A stretch of DNA of 64,000 bases from an uncultured Collinsella sp. (lineage in GTDB: Bacteria > Actinomycetota > Coriobacteriia > Coriobacteriales > Coriobacteriaceae), in assembly GCA_958447915.1 (NCBI GenBank), contig CAUDCB010000001.1, positions 5,886 through 69,885 of the forward strand, written 5' to 3'. Positions 7,875-16,673 of this stretch are shown here, piece after piece. The number at the start of each line of letters is the position of its first letter. Within the stretch, counting starts at the first letter, position 1. The position numbers were made by a program, and so were the translations under genes. Under the pieces are notes generated by a model. That model made no database searches. It saw only the letters and a program-made list of their open reading frames with translations, and was not told the origin of the DNA.

Positions 7875-9158
7875 TTAGGCCAAAACGTCCGACAAAATTT
7901 CGATCAGGCTGTCCACGTCGGCTTCCTCGCAGACAAGCGGCGGCAGGAAGCGCAGTGTATGAGCTCCGGTCGCGTTAATCACAGCACCGGCCTCCAACGC
8001 TCGGGCAACAATGTCATGCGCATCGCCCGCAGCGTCATCCAGATCGCAGCCGAGCATTAAGCCGCGACCGCGTACCTCAACCACATGCGGCAGTTTGGTG
8101 AGCTTTGCCTCCATATAAGCACCCACCTTAGCAGCATGCTCACCATAATCGCCGCGCACGAGCGCGGAGAGCGTCGCGGCGCACGCCGCGACAGCCAAGC
8201 AGCTGCCGCCAAAGGTCGAGCCGTGGTCGCCCGGCTTAAACACGTCGGCGATCTCCTTCTTTGCCACCACGGCGCCCATGGGCACGCCATCGGCAATGCC
8301 CTTGGCAAGGCTCATAATGTCGGGCTCCACGCCGTAGGTCTGGAATGCAAACGGCTTGCCAGAGCGGAAGATGCCACACTGGACCTCGTCGGCGATAAGA
8401 ACGGCGCCCACCTCGTGTGCCAAGTCGCGCGCCGCCGCCATAAACTCCTCAGTCATGGGGTGCACGCCGCTCTCGCCCTGAATCGGCTCGAGCATCACGG
8501 CGCAGACCTCGCTTCCCAGCTGCTTAAAGATTGCACGCAGCTCATCGACATCGTTGGGCGTGCAGGCCACAAAGCCACCCGGCAGCGGACGGAAGCTGTC
8601 CTGCAGCCAATCCTGCATGGTGGCGGCAATGGTCTCGAGCGTACGGCCGTGGAAGCCACCGCGCATGCATACGATGGTGTTGCCGCCGTTACCAGCACGC
8701 TTGGCGTACAGACGCGCGAGCTTCATCGATCCCTCGTTGGCTTCGGCACCAGAATTGGCAAAGAATGTCTCCCACACTTGCTCGTCCGCAGCCGGGGCAC
8801 CGAGCGCAGCGGCCGTGGTCTCATCGCCGGCGGCAATGGCATCGGCCAGAACGCACGCACCATCTACGTCGTCGTTGGCGAGCTTGGACAGCAGCGCTGC
8901 GACCTGTCCACGCTGCTCAATGTAGAAGTAATTGGAGACATGCATGAGCTTTTTGGTCTGCGCCTCGAGCGCCGAGAGCACTGCAGGGTTGCCGTGGCCC
9001 AGGCTGCATACGCCAATACCGGCTAGAAAGTCGAGGTACTCGCGGCCATCGTCGTCGGTGAGCTTCATGCCGTGGCCTTCGACAAACTCTACCGGAGAGC
9101 GACCAAAAGTATGCATAACGTAATGGGATTCGAGCGATTGTTGAGTTGCAAGTGACAT
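7875..9158 (-). CDS. argD: Acetylornithine aminotransferase
   Basis: PLP-dependent class III aminotransferase that converts N-acetylglutamate 5-semialdehyde to N-acetylornithine. Typical features are the N-terminal FLAGIGVCSLGHGNP, FFANSGAEANEGSMKLAR, and the PLP lysine in SLAKGIADGVPMGAV near residue 284. The 427 residues exceed the usual 390-400 because of an insert of about 25 residues (AIAAGDETTAAALGAP region) before the FFANSGAE motif. It is the last gene of the argCJBD operon, 70 nt after argB. ArgD proteins often also act on succinyl-DAP; nothing here excludes that. Confidence 0.94.
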   Translation of the reverse strand: MSLATQQSLESHYVMHTFGRSPVEFVEGHGMKLTDDDGREYLDFLAGIGVCSLGHGNPAVLSALEAQTKKLMHVSNYFYIEQRGQVAALLSKLANDDVDGACVLADAIAAGDETTAAALGAPAADEQVWETFFANSGAEANEGSMKLARLYAKRAGNGGNTIVCMRGGFHGRTLETIAATMQDWLQDSFRPLPGGFVACTPNDVDELRAIFKQLGSEVCAVMLEPIQGESGVHPMTEEFMAAARDLAHEVGAVLIADEVQCGIFRSGKPFAFQTYGVEPDIMSLAKGIADGVPMGAVVAKKEIADVFKPGDHGSTFGGSCLAVAACAATLSALVRGDYGEHAAKVGAYMEAKLTKLPHVVEVRGRGLMLGCDLDDAAGDAHDIVARALEAGAVINATGAHTLRFLPPLVCEEADVDSLIEILSDVLA

Positions 9159-9228
9159 GGGATGCCTTTCGTTGGGCGCCGTACGGCGCAGGGCTATGGG
9201 TGCAGGGACGCGACGACCCGCGGGTCAG

Positions 9229-10209
9229 CTAGACCGTTTGGAGCTTCTCGACCTCGTCGAGGTTCTCGGTCAGACGCGCCGCAAACGTCGAAAGCGGGTG
9301 CGGATGCGTATCGAACTCGTAGGCCGTCTCGGTGGAGTGGATCACGGTACCGACGCCAGCATCGGTCAGCAGCTCCAGCAGCAGCGAGTGCGGCGTCGTG
9401 CCGTTGATGATGTGGGCTCGGAACACGCCAGCGGTAAGCGCATCGACGGCGGCGCGCAGCTTGGGGATCATGCCCTTGTCGACCTCGCCGCCGTAGAGCA
9501 TCTCATTGACCTCGTCGAGCGTCAGGTTGGAGATAAGCGAATCCTTGTCGCTAAAATCCTTGTACAGACCGTCGACATCGGTCAAGAAAATCGCCTTGTG
9601 CGCATGAAGCGCCGCCGCGACGGCGCCGGCGGCGGTGTCGGCATTGATGTTGAAGAAACCGCCGTCCTCCCCCGCCGCGACGGTAGCGATGACGGGGATG
9701 TACTCGCTATCGAGCAGGCGCTCGATATAGTCGGTGTTGACGTGCGTCACTTTGCCCACGCGGCCGAGTTCTGGGTCGAGTGGCTCGGCGATTAGGGTAC
9801 CGGCGTCGCTGCCGGACACGCCCACGGCCAGGTTGCCGTGGTGGTTGAGCGCCGCGACCAGCTCCTGATTGACCTTGCCGCCCAGTACCTCGCGCACGAT
9901 ATCCATGGTGGCAGGCGTGGTCACGCGCTGGCCGTTCTTAAACTCGACGGGGATGTCGTAGTGGCTGAGCGCCTCGTTGATGGCCTTGCCGCCACCGTGC
10001 ACGATAACAGGGCGCATGCCGATAATCTTGAGCAGGACGATGTCGCTCATCACGTCACGACGCAGCTGCTCGTCGACCATGGCGGCACCGCCGTACTTGA
10101 TAACGACCGTCTTACCGGTCAGGTTCTTAATCCACGGCAGCGCCTCGAACAGCAGCTGCGCGGTAACTTCGTTGGATTCGCTCGAGCGACAATCGCGTGC
10201 GAACTTCAT
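9229..10209 (-). CDS. argB: Acetylglutamate kinase
   Basis: Phosphorylates N-acetylglutamate, usually the arginine-feedback step in organisms with the cyclic pathway. Motifs are VVIKYGGAAMVDEQL at the ATP site, VIVHGGGKAINEAL for substrate binding and FFNINADTAAGAVAAAL. The ATG at 10209 has ACGAGG before it and gives 326 residues. A GTG at 10281 is in frame but has no ribosome binding site. The N-terminal extension of about 25 residues before the core could be the helix used by arginine-sensitive hexameric enzymes. That is an inference. Confidence 0.93.
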   Translation of the reverse strand: MKFARDCRSSESNEVTAQLLFEALPWIKNLTGKTVVIKYGGAAMVDEQLRRDVMSDIVLLKIIGMRPVIVHGGGKAINEALSHYDIPVEFKNGQRVTTPATMDIVREVLGGKVNQELVAALNHHGNLAVGVSGSDAGTLIAEPLDPELGRVGKVTHVNTDYIERLLDSEYIPVIATVAAGEDGGFFNINADTAAGAVAAALHAHKAIFLTDVDGLYKDFSDKDSLISNLTLDEVNEMLYGGEVDKGMIPKLRAAVDALTAGVFRAHIINGTTPHSLLLELLTDAGVGTVIHSTETAYEFDTHPHPLSTFAARLTENLDEVEKLQTV

Positions 10210-10290
10210 AGTCTGCCTCGTCTTTCGTGTAGCTATCGCGCCGTACCTCGTTGCCCGCGATTGCAGCGGGACGCGCGGCACATCGGGAGT

Positions 10291-11556
10291 CTAGGAACGG
10301 TAGTCGCCGTTAATGGAGATGTACTCGTGCGTGAGGTCGCAAGTCCACACGGTGGTCGCCGCGTCCCCCGCGCCCAGGTCTGCCGAGATCACAATCTCGG
10401 GCGCCTCAAAGCGACGCAGCGCCTCGTCCTCGTCAAAGGGAACGGTCAGGCCATCACGGCAGACGGGCATGCCCATCATATCGATGGACACATCTTCTTG
10501 GTTAAACTGCACGCCGCACTTGCCAAGCGCCATGGCAACGCGGCCCCAGTTGCAGTCGTGGCCGGCGATGCAGGTCTTGACGAGCGGCGAGTTGGCGACA
10601 GCACGGGCGGCGATATCGGCCTCCTCGTCGTTCACGGCGCCGGTGACGTTAACCGTCACGAGCTTGGATGCGCCCTCGCCATCTGCGGCGATGTTACGCG
10701 CCAGGCTCTCGCACACCTCATGCACGGCAAAGGCCAGCTCGTCGAAGGCGTCAGAGCCCTCGACAATAGGCTCGGCATCTGCGGCAGCGCCGGAAGCAAG
10801 CATGATGCAGGTGTCGTTGGTCGAAGTATCGGAGTCGACCGTTACCTTATTAAAGGTCTGCTTGACGGTTGAGAGCAACAGGGCGTGGAGCGCCGCCGGC
10901 TCGACGGGGGCATCGGTAGTGATGACCGCGATCATGGTTGCCATGTTGGGCATGATCATGCCCGAGCCCTTGCACATACCGCCCACCGTATAGGCATTGC
11001 CTGCGTGCCCCGCGGCCTCGCTGCGGTAACACACGGCATACTCCTTGGAATGTGTGTCGGTCGTCATGATGGCGCGAGCGGCATCGGCGCCACCGTGGGC
11101 GGAGAGCGCCTCGTAGGCGGCAGGAACGGCAGTCTCAAACGTGTCGATCGGCAGAATCTGACCAATTACGCCCGTGGAGGCGACCAGAATCTGCTGGGGC
11201 TCGCAGCCGATGACCTGCGAGGCGATGTTGCAGGTCTCGCGCGCGCAGGCAAGACCGGTCTCACCCGTGGCGGCGTTGGCATTGCCAGAGTTGACCGAAA
11301 CGCCGGCGATGATACCGTAGCCCTTGTCGGCACCGCCCAGATGGGCACGGCTCACCTGCACGGGCGCCGCGCAAAAGCGATTGGTGGTAAACACGCCGGC
11401 ACCGGGACAGGGTTTATCGGGCACGACGAGCGCGTAATCCAGGCGCTCGGGATTCTTGCGGAACCCAGCGTGGATGCCTGCAGCTTTAAAACCAGCCGCA
11501 GCCGTGACGCCACCCTCGACGGCGCGAATCTTGATATCGAACTGCTCTGTATTCAT
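10291..11556 (-). CDS. argJ: Bifunctional glutamate N-acetyltransferase/amino-acid acetyltransferase
   Basis: ArgJ transfers acetyl groups from N-acetylornithine to glutamate and often also uses acetyl-CoA. The proenzyme cuts itself before the threonine in MPNMATMIAV, near residue 207, which is intact here, giving alpha and beta chains. Other family blocks are VNSGNANAATG and DSDTSTNDTC. At 421 residues it is of usual size. Its presence indicates the cyclic arginine pathway. It is 81 nt upstream of argB and is separated from argC by 134 nt containing a terminator-like hairpin. Confidence 0.94.
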   Translation of the reverse strand: MNTEQFDIKIRAVEGGVTAAAGFKAAGIHAGFRKNPERLDYALVVPDKPCPGAGVFTTNRFCAAPVQVSRAHLGGADKGYGIIAGVSVNSGNANAATGETGLACARETCNIASQVIGCEPQQILVASTGVIGQILPIDTFETAVPAAYEALSAHGGADAARAIMTTDTHSKEYAVCYRSEAAGHAGNAYTVGGMCKGSGMIMPNMATMIAVITTDAPVEPAALHALLLSTVKQTFNKVTVDSDTSTNDTCIMLASGAAADAEPIVEGSDAFDELAFAVHEVCESLARNIAADGEGASKLVTVNVTGAVNDEEADIAARAVANSPLVKTCIAGHDCNWGRVAMALGKCGVQFNQEDVSIDMMGMPVCRDGLTVPFDEDEALRRFEAPEIVISADLGAGDAATTVWTCDLTHEYISINGDYRS

Positions 11557-11582
11557 CGTCCTTACGACTCCTTATATCAAAC

Positions 11583-11662
11583 AAAAAACGGGCATCGGAT
11601 GGCACGCCACACCAGCCGCAATCACTAGACCAGCTTAAAAGTGGCGCCCCACTCGATGCCCG
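11583..11662 (-). terminator. Terminator-like hairpin between argC and argJ
   Basis: CGGGCATCG (11589-11597) and CGATGCCCG (11654-11662) form a perfect 9-bp stem around a 56-nt loop. On the minus strand the stem is followed directly by TTTTTTG (11583-11588). It lies 28 nt after the argC stop, inside the operon, so it would lower expression of argJBD relative to argC. Read-through control is an inference; no leader peptide is seen. Confidence 0.65.
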
Positions 11663-11690
11663 ACTGCCAAATCGTCAACAATCGAATGTG

Positions 11691-12761
11691 CTACACCGGG
11701 CACGCCACTGTGGGCAAGCCTCGTCGCTCGTCAAAACCAAAGACGATGTTGGCGCACTGGACCGCCTGACCGGCAGCACCCTTGCACAGATTGTCGATCG
11801 CTCCCGTCGCCACCAGCACGCCCGCGCGCTTGTTGAGTACAAGGCCGATCTGGGCAGCATTGGTGCCGACGACCGAGGCCGTCTTGGGCTGCTCGCCGGC
11901 ATCGAGCACGCGCACAAAGGTGCGACCGGCGTAGAGCTGCTTGTAATGGTCGACGACATCCTCAAGAGCCAGCGTGTCGAGAGCCTGCGGCGCGAGCGGC
12001 AGCGTCACCGTAGAGAGCAGACCGCGCTTGAGCGGTGCCAGGTGCGGGGTAAAGACGACGCGATCGGTTAGACCCAAGATCTGCTCGATTTCGGGCGTGT
12101 GACGATGCTTGCCCACGCCATAGGCCTCCAGGTTTTCGTCCGCGCTGCAAAAATGCGTACGGGCGTTGCAGGACTTACCGGCACCCGTTACACCGCTGAT
12201 AGCGTCAACGATCACGGGGCCGCTCTGGGCAACCCAGCCGGCGCGCACGGCAGGCGCGGCGGCAAGGCTCGTTGCGGTGGGATAGCAACCGGCGCAGGCG
12301 ACCAGTACGGGCTTGCCGTCGACGTGGTCGGATGCAGCGGTCTCCAAATCCTGGCAGAATAGCTCGGGCAGACCAAAGGCGCGGCTCTTGAGTAGCTCGG
12401 GGCTCGTGTGCTCGGCGGCATACCAGGCCTCAAAGGTGGCCGGATCGCTCAGGCGATAGTCGGCCGAAAGGTCAATGCAGGAAACTCCCGCGGCAAGCAG
12501 GGCGGGCACCTGTGCCATGGCAGCCGTGTGCGGCACGGCCAAAAAGACCGCGTCGCAGTTCTTGAGCTCGGGGGCATCATGCGTCGTAAAGGCAAGATCG
12601 CTTACGCCGGTGAAGCTCGGGTACACCGCAGACAGCGGCTGGCCGGCATCGGCGTTGGACGTAATGGCAACAAGTTCAAACTCGGGATGACCGAGGACGA
12701 GGTGAATGAGCTCGGCGCCGGCATATCCAGCCGCACCGACGATTCCAACCTTTACAGACAT
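11691..12761 (-). CDS. argC: N-acetyl-gamma-glutamyl-phosphate reductase
   Basis: NADPH-dependent reductase of the arginine pathway. The Rossmann motif is GAAGYAGAELIHL at the N-terminus and the catalytic cysteine sits in VACAGCYPTATSL near residue 157. The C-terminal part has the FTPHLAPLKRG segment of the family. The 356 residues are normal. It is the first gene of argCJBD, and about 120 nt upstream lie palindromic sites that resemble ArgR operators. Confidence 0.95.
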   Translation of the reverse strand: MSVKVGIVGAAGYAGAELIHLVLGHPEFELVAITSNADAGQPLSAVYPSFTGVSDLAFTTHDAPELKNCDAVFLAVPHTAAMAQVPALLAAGVSCIDLSADYRLSDPATFEAWYAAEHTSPELLKSRAFGLPELFCQDLETAASDHVDGKPVLVACAGCYPTATSLAAAPAVRAGWVAQSGPVIVDAISGVTGAGKSCNARTHFCSADENLEAYGVGKHRHTPEIEQILGLTDRVVFTPHLAPLKRGLLSTVTLPLAPQALDTLALEDVVDHYKQLYAGRTFVRVLDAGEQPKTASVVGTNAAQIGLVLNKRAGVLVATGAIDNLCKGAAGQAVQCANIVFGFDERRGLPTVACPV

Positions 12762-12783
12762 ATCAGACTCCTTGTCTGCAGTT

Positions 12784-12882
12784 ATGCACCAATACGCATC
12801 CTGCAGCCGTCGTTATGAAGTGGGTTGAAACTTTAGCACCAGAAGATGCATTTATACGCAAATCTTTTGCATATTCATGCAT
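12784..12882 (-). promoter_or_regulatory. Putative ArgR operators upstream of argC
   Basis: Three AT-rich palindromes with TGCAT half-sites lie upstream of argC: 12784-12799 (ATGCACCAATACGCAT), 12846-12860 (ATGCATTTATACGCA) and 12867-12882 (TTGCATATTCATGCAT). The second and third are centred about 21-22 bp apart, the two-turn spacing expected for ArgR hexamer binding. The motif resembles ARG boxes of other bacteria, and the position fits arginine repression. No argR gene lies in the window. Confidence 0.55.
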
Positions 12883-12928
12883 TGAAACAGTCCCGACACA
12901 TTCACTCAAAGGAATTGACAAATAAACA

Positions 12929-12981
12929 CGGGCCCCATATTGCCGAGTGCACCTTACGGTGACGTTGCAATGTGGGGCCCG
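12929..12981 (-). terminator. Long hairpin after the split-barrel gene
   Basis: CGGGCCCCATATTGC (12929-12943) pairs with GCAATGTGGGGCCCG (12967-12981), one mismatch, and the loop holds a second small hairpin (GTGCACC/GGTGAC). On the minus strand it is followed by TGTTTATTTG. It is 45 nt past the stop at 13027 and probably ends the riboflavin operon before the argC promoter. Confidence 0.65.
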
Positions 12982-13026
12982 CTACATGCGAGAATTTGAA
13001 TTGCCGAAGCTTGCTGAGAGACTCGT

Positions 13027-13437
13027 TTAGAACTCGACCGGCACCCATTCGTCATGGTTGCAGATAAAGGCCTCGGGTTCCTCCACGCTAAAGAAGACGA
13101 GCGTGGGATCGTCTGCGCCCTCGTAGTGCTCGCTCAAGCGCTCAAGATGCTTCCATCCGGCCTCGCGCATTTCGTCCGAAGCCCGGTCATCCAGGCCCGC
13201 ACGCCCGCGCAAGATCAACCAACCATGGCCCGGCCACCAGCTCGTGGCCTCAAAGCGCTGATTTTGCAGCAGCTCTTGCCACACATCTTTGGTGCGCGCC
13301 GTTACAAACCACAGTTTGCCGTCCTGAATCTGTGCAAACGAGAACGGACGCACATGTGGCTGTCCGTCAACGCTCGTCGCCAAATACCATGCCGGCACCG
13401 ACGTCAGATACTCCAACACTGTATTCAATCCGTCCAT
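13027..13437 (-). CDS. Pyridoxamine 5'-phosphate oxidase-family (split-barrel) flavoprotein
   Basis: Small FMN-binding split-barrel protein of 136 residues. It shows the family pattern PAWYLATSVDGQPHVRPFSF, DGKLWFVTARTKDV and WLILRGRAGLDD. The ATG at 13437 has AGGAGG 4 nt upstream; a GTG at 13452 has none. The protein is a paralogue of its upstream neighbour (13492-13938), with the same layout and similar motifs, so the pair arose by tandem duplication. It is the last gene of the riboflavin-transport operon. The substrate is unknown; relatives include general stress and nitroreductase-like proteins. Confidence 0.82.
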   Translation of the reverse strand: MDGLNTVLEYLTSVPAWYLATSVDGQPHVRPFSFAQIQDGKLWFVTARTKDVWQELLQNQRFEATSWWPGHGWLILRGRAGLDDRASDEMREAGWKHLERLSEHYEGADDPTLVFFSVEEPEAFICNHDEWVPVEF

Positions 13438-13491
13438 GTGTCCTCCTGGCACTAGTCTTTTTGGGTCGGGGCTGCTTTAGCTGCCCTAGGG

Positions 13492-13938
13492 TTAAAGCTC
13501 CAGGCGCTCCTCGCTGCCGTCGATATCGCAGAAGCGGGTGACGATATTGCGGACCGAGAAAAACGCAAGGCGGCCGTCGTTGGCACTCTCGTGTTCTTCG
13601 CCGATGCCCACCATGTGCTTAAAACCCGCTTGACGCACCTTGTCGCTCGCAACCGCGTCGTCCTCGAGCGCGGCCTCGCCGGTCAGCACAATCCAACACT
13701 CCCCCGGTTTCCAACCCGAAACCTCAAACTTGGGGTTCGCGCTGAGCTCGGCCCACACGTCCTTATCGCGCGAGGTGCAAAACCACAGCTTGCCATCATC
13801 GACCATGGCAAACGAGAACGGCCTCACGCGCGGCTGATGTCCGTCCGTCACGTCGATTGTGGCGAGATACCACGCCGGAATACGCCTAAGATACGAACAG
13901 GCGCGCTCGAGCTGCGCCGTGCGGTCGTTGTCGGTCAT
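13492..13938 (-). CDS. Pyridoxamine 5'-phosphate oxidase-family (split-barrel) flavoprotein, paralogue
   Basis: 148-residue split-barrel protein with PAWYLATIDVTDGHQPRVR, DGKLWFCTSRDKDVW and CWIVLTGEAALEDD. It begins 30 nt after the ecfT stop and ends 54 nt before its paralogue, so it most likely belongs to the FMN-riboswitch transcript. A flavin-binding protein placed with a riboflavin importer fits flavin homeostasis or flavin use, but no enzyme activity can be named. The start at 13938 is preceded by GGAAAGGGG. Confidence 0.82.
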   Translation of the reverse strand: MTDNDRTAQLERACSYLRRIPAWYLATIDVTDGHQPRVRPFSFAMVDDGKLWFCTSRDKDVWAELSANPKFEVSGWKPGECWIVLTGEAALEDDAVASDKVRQAGFKHMVGIGEEHESANDGRLAFFSVRNIVTRFCDIDGSEERLEL

Positions 13939-13968
13939 AGGGACCCCTTTCCTGCGCTCGAATCGCGC

Positions 13969-14769
13969 CTAAACAAGTTGAAGATTGATGACGATGACGC
14001 AGATGAGCAGCAACGCCGTCACCACCGCCGCCAACGCATCGCCACGGCCAAATGCAAGCGCATGCAGACGCGTGCGGCCCTGCTCGCCATGATAGCAACG
14101 GGCATCCATGGCGGCAGACAACGTCTCGGCATGACGGAACACACCCGTGAACAGCGGAATCGCCACACTGCCAAGCATACGAACGCCGCCGAGCGGGCCT
14201 CCCGTCACGCGCGCACCGCGGCTCGCCTGCGCATCGGCCGTCTGCTTCATCTCGGTGGCAAACTGCGGCATAAAGCGCAGCGCGATACCCATAATCATAC
14301 CGAGCTCGTGCGCAGGAAGTCCCACACGCGCAAACGGCGCGAGCAGGCGCTCAAAGCCCGCGGTGAGGTCGAGCGTCGGTGTGGTGAGCGTAATGGCGCT
14401 CATGCCGGCCATCATCAAGGTCAGGCGGCACGCCATAAAGGCGGCGGAATGCAGCGAGCCCTCGCTTATCTGCAAAAAGCCGAGCTGCCACAGAATGCGC
14501 CCGCTCTGGTCGGAAAACAGGTTGAGCACTGCGACCACCGCGACGATTGCCAGCAGCGGCGCCATCGATGACAGGACGCGACGAACCGGCACCCGTGACA
14601 CGGTATAGATCAGGACAACGAAGATTGCGACCGGGATCAGTCCGCGGAAGCTGCCGACCGTGAGCGTCGTGATCAGGAACACAAAGCCCAAGAGCAACTT
14701 AGTTCGCGGGTCCAGGCGGTGAATTGCACTATCGCCGGGATAGTAGCTGCCAAACGAAAACGCCTCCAT
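13969..14769 (-). CDS. ecfT: ECF transporter transmembrane (T) component
   Basis: Membrane coupling subunit of an energy-coupling-factor importer, 266 residues with about five or six hydrophobic helices. It has the YYPGDSAIHRLDPRTKLLLGF opening typical of EcfT and a cytoplasmic stretch with two Ala-Arg-type coupling motifs: ASRGAR near residue 185 and a second, less regular one. The ATG overlaps the TAA stop of ecfA by one base. It joins the fused ATPase to the RibU substrate subunit encoded two genes upstream. Confidence 0.9.
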   Translation of the reverse strand: MEAFSFGSYYPGDSAIHRLDPRTKLLLGFVFLITTLTVGSFRGLIPVAIFVVLIYTVSRVPVRRVLSSMAPLLAIVAVVAVLNLFSDQSGRILWQLGFLQISEGSLHSAAFMACRLTLMMAGMSAITLTTPTLDLTAGFERLLAPFARVGLPAHELGMIMGIALRFMPQFATEMKQTADAQASRGARVTGGPLGGVRMLGSVAIPLFTGVFRHAETLSAAMDARCYHGEQGRTRLHALAFGRGDALAAVVTALLLICVIVINLQLV

Positions 14770-16673
14770 TAGCAGCCCTCCTCTCGCGCGATCGCTTCGG
14801 ATTTGGCCTTGTCCGAGACGTTAGAAGAACCGTCTGAGCGACCGATCAGCAAATCTGCCAACTCGTCGGCCAACGGCTCAACCGTATAGAGCCCGCCGCG
14901 ACGCAGCGGCACGCCCGCTTCCGCGAGCGCCAACGCCATGCGTTGAGCAGCGGGAACACCCAAGCCGATTGATTTAAGCTCATCCGCATGCGCAAACACC
15001 TGCGCAGGGGTTCCCTCGGCAAACACCGCGCCCTCGTTCATCACGACGATACGGTCGCAGCAATTGGCCAGGTCATCCATGCTGTGCGAAACCATGACAA
15101 CGGTCAGGCCCTCGCGATGGAGTCGACCGATGAGCCCTAGGAAATCCCTGCGCGCCGCCGGATCGAGCCCCGCCATGGGCTCATCGAGCACCAGGACTTC
15201 GGGCTCCATGGCGAGCACGCCGGCGAATGCCACACGCCGTTGCTGACCGCCCGAAAGCTCAAAGGGACTCTTGTCGCCGACCGTGGAAAGATCGAGGCCC
15301 ACGCGCAAGAGTGATGACTCGACACGACGGTCGACTTCATCTTGCGGCAAGCCAAGGTTATGCGGACCAAACGCCACGTCCTGTGCCACGGTCTCGGCAA
15401 ACAGCTGACGCTCAGGATATTGAAACACCACGCCGACCTTGGCCTTAACCGCGGCGGCGTCTTTCTTGTTTGACAGATCGAGCCCCAGCGCGCGAACGGA
15501 TCCCTCCTGGGGGCGAATCAGACCGTTGAGATGCTGGACCAGCGTCGACTTACCCGAGCCGGTATGACCTGCTAGCCCCAGGAACTCGCCGCGACGCACC
15601 GTCAGCGATACATCGCGCAGCGTCCACGGGCTGCTGGGGTCGTTTCCCCAGAGAGCCTGTTTATTCGATTTGCCCGCAGTGGCCGAGCGCTTGCGCCATC
15701 GACGGCGCTCGCGGGCACTCAGCGAGTAACTATGCGAGAGGTGCGAAATCTCGATGACGGGCTCCGACACGGCTGTCCCGTCGGTTGCAGAGGAGGCGTT
15801 GTCGAGCACACGAGAATCGGGTGCAGAAGGCCGCTCTGCGGCGTCTTCCCCACTCCGGTCGGCATATGCCTGCGCAATCTCGGCGACCATATCCACCTCG
15901 CGCACCTGCGCATGAACGGGCACGCCCTTCGCACGAAGCGCCGTGCCCAAGCAGCACGACGCCGGCATATCCAAGTTGAGCTGCGCAAGTTCGTCCGCCC
16001 GCGTCAAGATTTCCTCGGGCGTACCGAACATGGCAACACGGCCCGCCTGGAAGACAGCAACGCGATCGGCCTCGGCTGCCTCTTCCATAAAGTGCGTAAT
16101 CATCACGATGGTCATGCCGCGTTCGTGCAGCGCGTGACAGGCCTTCATAAGGCCCTTGCGCCCGCGCGGATCGAGCATCGAGGACGCCTCGTCCAAAATG
16201 AGCACGCGCGGTTCCATGGCGAGCACGCCGGCAAGCGCTACGCGTTGCTTTTGGCCACCCGAGAGCGCATGGGTCTCGTGGCGCTCGAAGCCCACCAAAC
16301 CCACGCCCTTCAGTGCCTCGCGTACGCGCTGCGCGATCTGGGCCGATTCCACCCCAAGGTTTTCGGGACCAAAGGCAACATCGTCCTCGACAAGCGTCGC
16401 CACCAGCTGATCATCCGGGTTCTGGAATACCATGCCCGCGGTCGAGCGAATGTCGTAGACCAGCTCGGGATCGGACGCGACCATGCCGTTGACGCGCACC
16501 GTTCCCGTATCGGGCTGCAGCAGCGCGTTCAAATGCTTGGCGAACGTCGACTTGCCCGACCCGTTTCCGCCGAGGATGCAGAAAAACTCGCCATCCTCGA
16601 TGTTCAGATCGATGCCGTCGAGTGCCGGTGTGGCACCGTCATAGCTATAGGAAACGCCCCGACACTCAATCAT
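14769..16673 (-). CDS. ecfA: ECF transporter ATPase, two ABC domains fused (EcfA1-EcfA2)
   Basis: 634-residue protein with two complete ABC ATPase domains. Domain 1 (about residues 1-240) has Walker A GGNGSGKST, signature LSGGQKQRV and Walker B VLILDEASS. Domain 2 (about 305-590) has Walker A GHTGSGKST, signature LSGGQQRRV and Walker B VLVLDEPMAG. Most ECF systems encode these as two genes; here they form one chain joined by a linker rich in Ala, Ser and Arg. The start overlaps the ribU stop as ATGA and the stop overlaps the ecfT start, so translation is tightly coupled. Confidence 0.93.
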   Translation of the reverse strand: MIECRGVSYSYDGATPALDGIDLNIEDGEFFCILGGNGSGKSTFAKHLNALLQPDTGTVRVNGMVASDPELVYDIRSTAGMVFQNPDDQLVATLVEDDVAFGPENLGVESAQIAQRVREALKGVGLVGFERHETHALSGGQKQRVALAGVLAMEPRVLILDEASSMLDPRGRKGLMKACHALHERGMTIVMITHFMEEAAEADRVAVFQAGRVAMFGTPEEILTRADELAQLNLDMPASCCLGTALRAKGVPVHAQVREVDMVAEIAQAYADRSGEDAAERPSAPDSRVLDNASSATDGTAVSEPVIEISHLSHSYSLSARERRRWRKRSATAGKSNKQALWGNDPSSPWTLRDVSLTVRRGEFLGLAGHTGSGKSTLVQHLNGLIRPQEGSVRALGLDLSNKKDAAAVKAKVGVVFQYPERQLFAETVAQDVAFGPHNLGLPQDEVDRRVESSLLRVGLDLSTVGDKSPFELSGGQQRRVAFAGVLAMEPEVLVLDEPMAGLDPAARRDFLGLIGRLHREGLTVVMVSHSMDDLANCCDRIVVMNEGAVFAEGTPAQVFAHADELKSIGLGVPAAQRMALALAEAGVPLRRGGLYTVEPLADELADLLIGRSDGSSNVSDKAKSEAIAREEGC

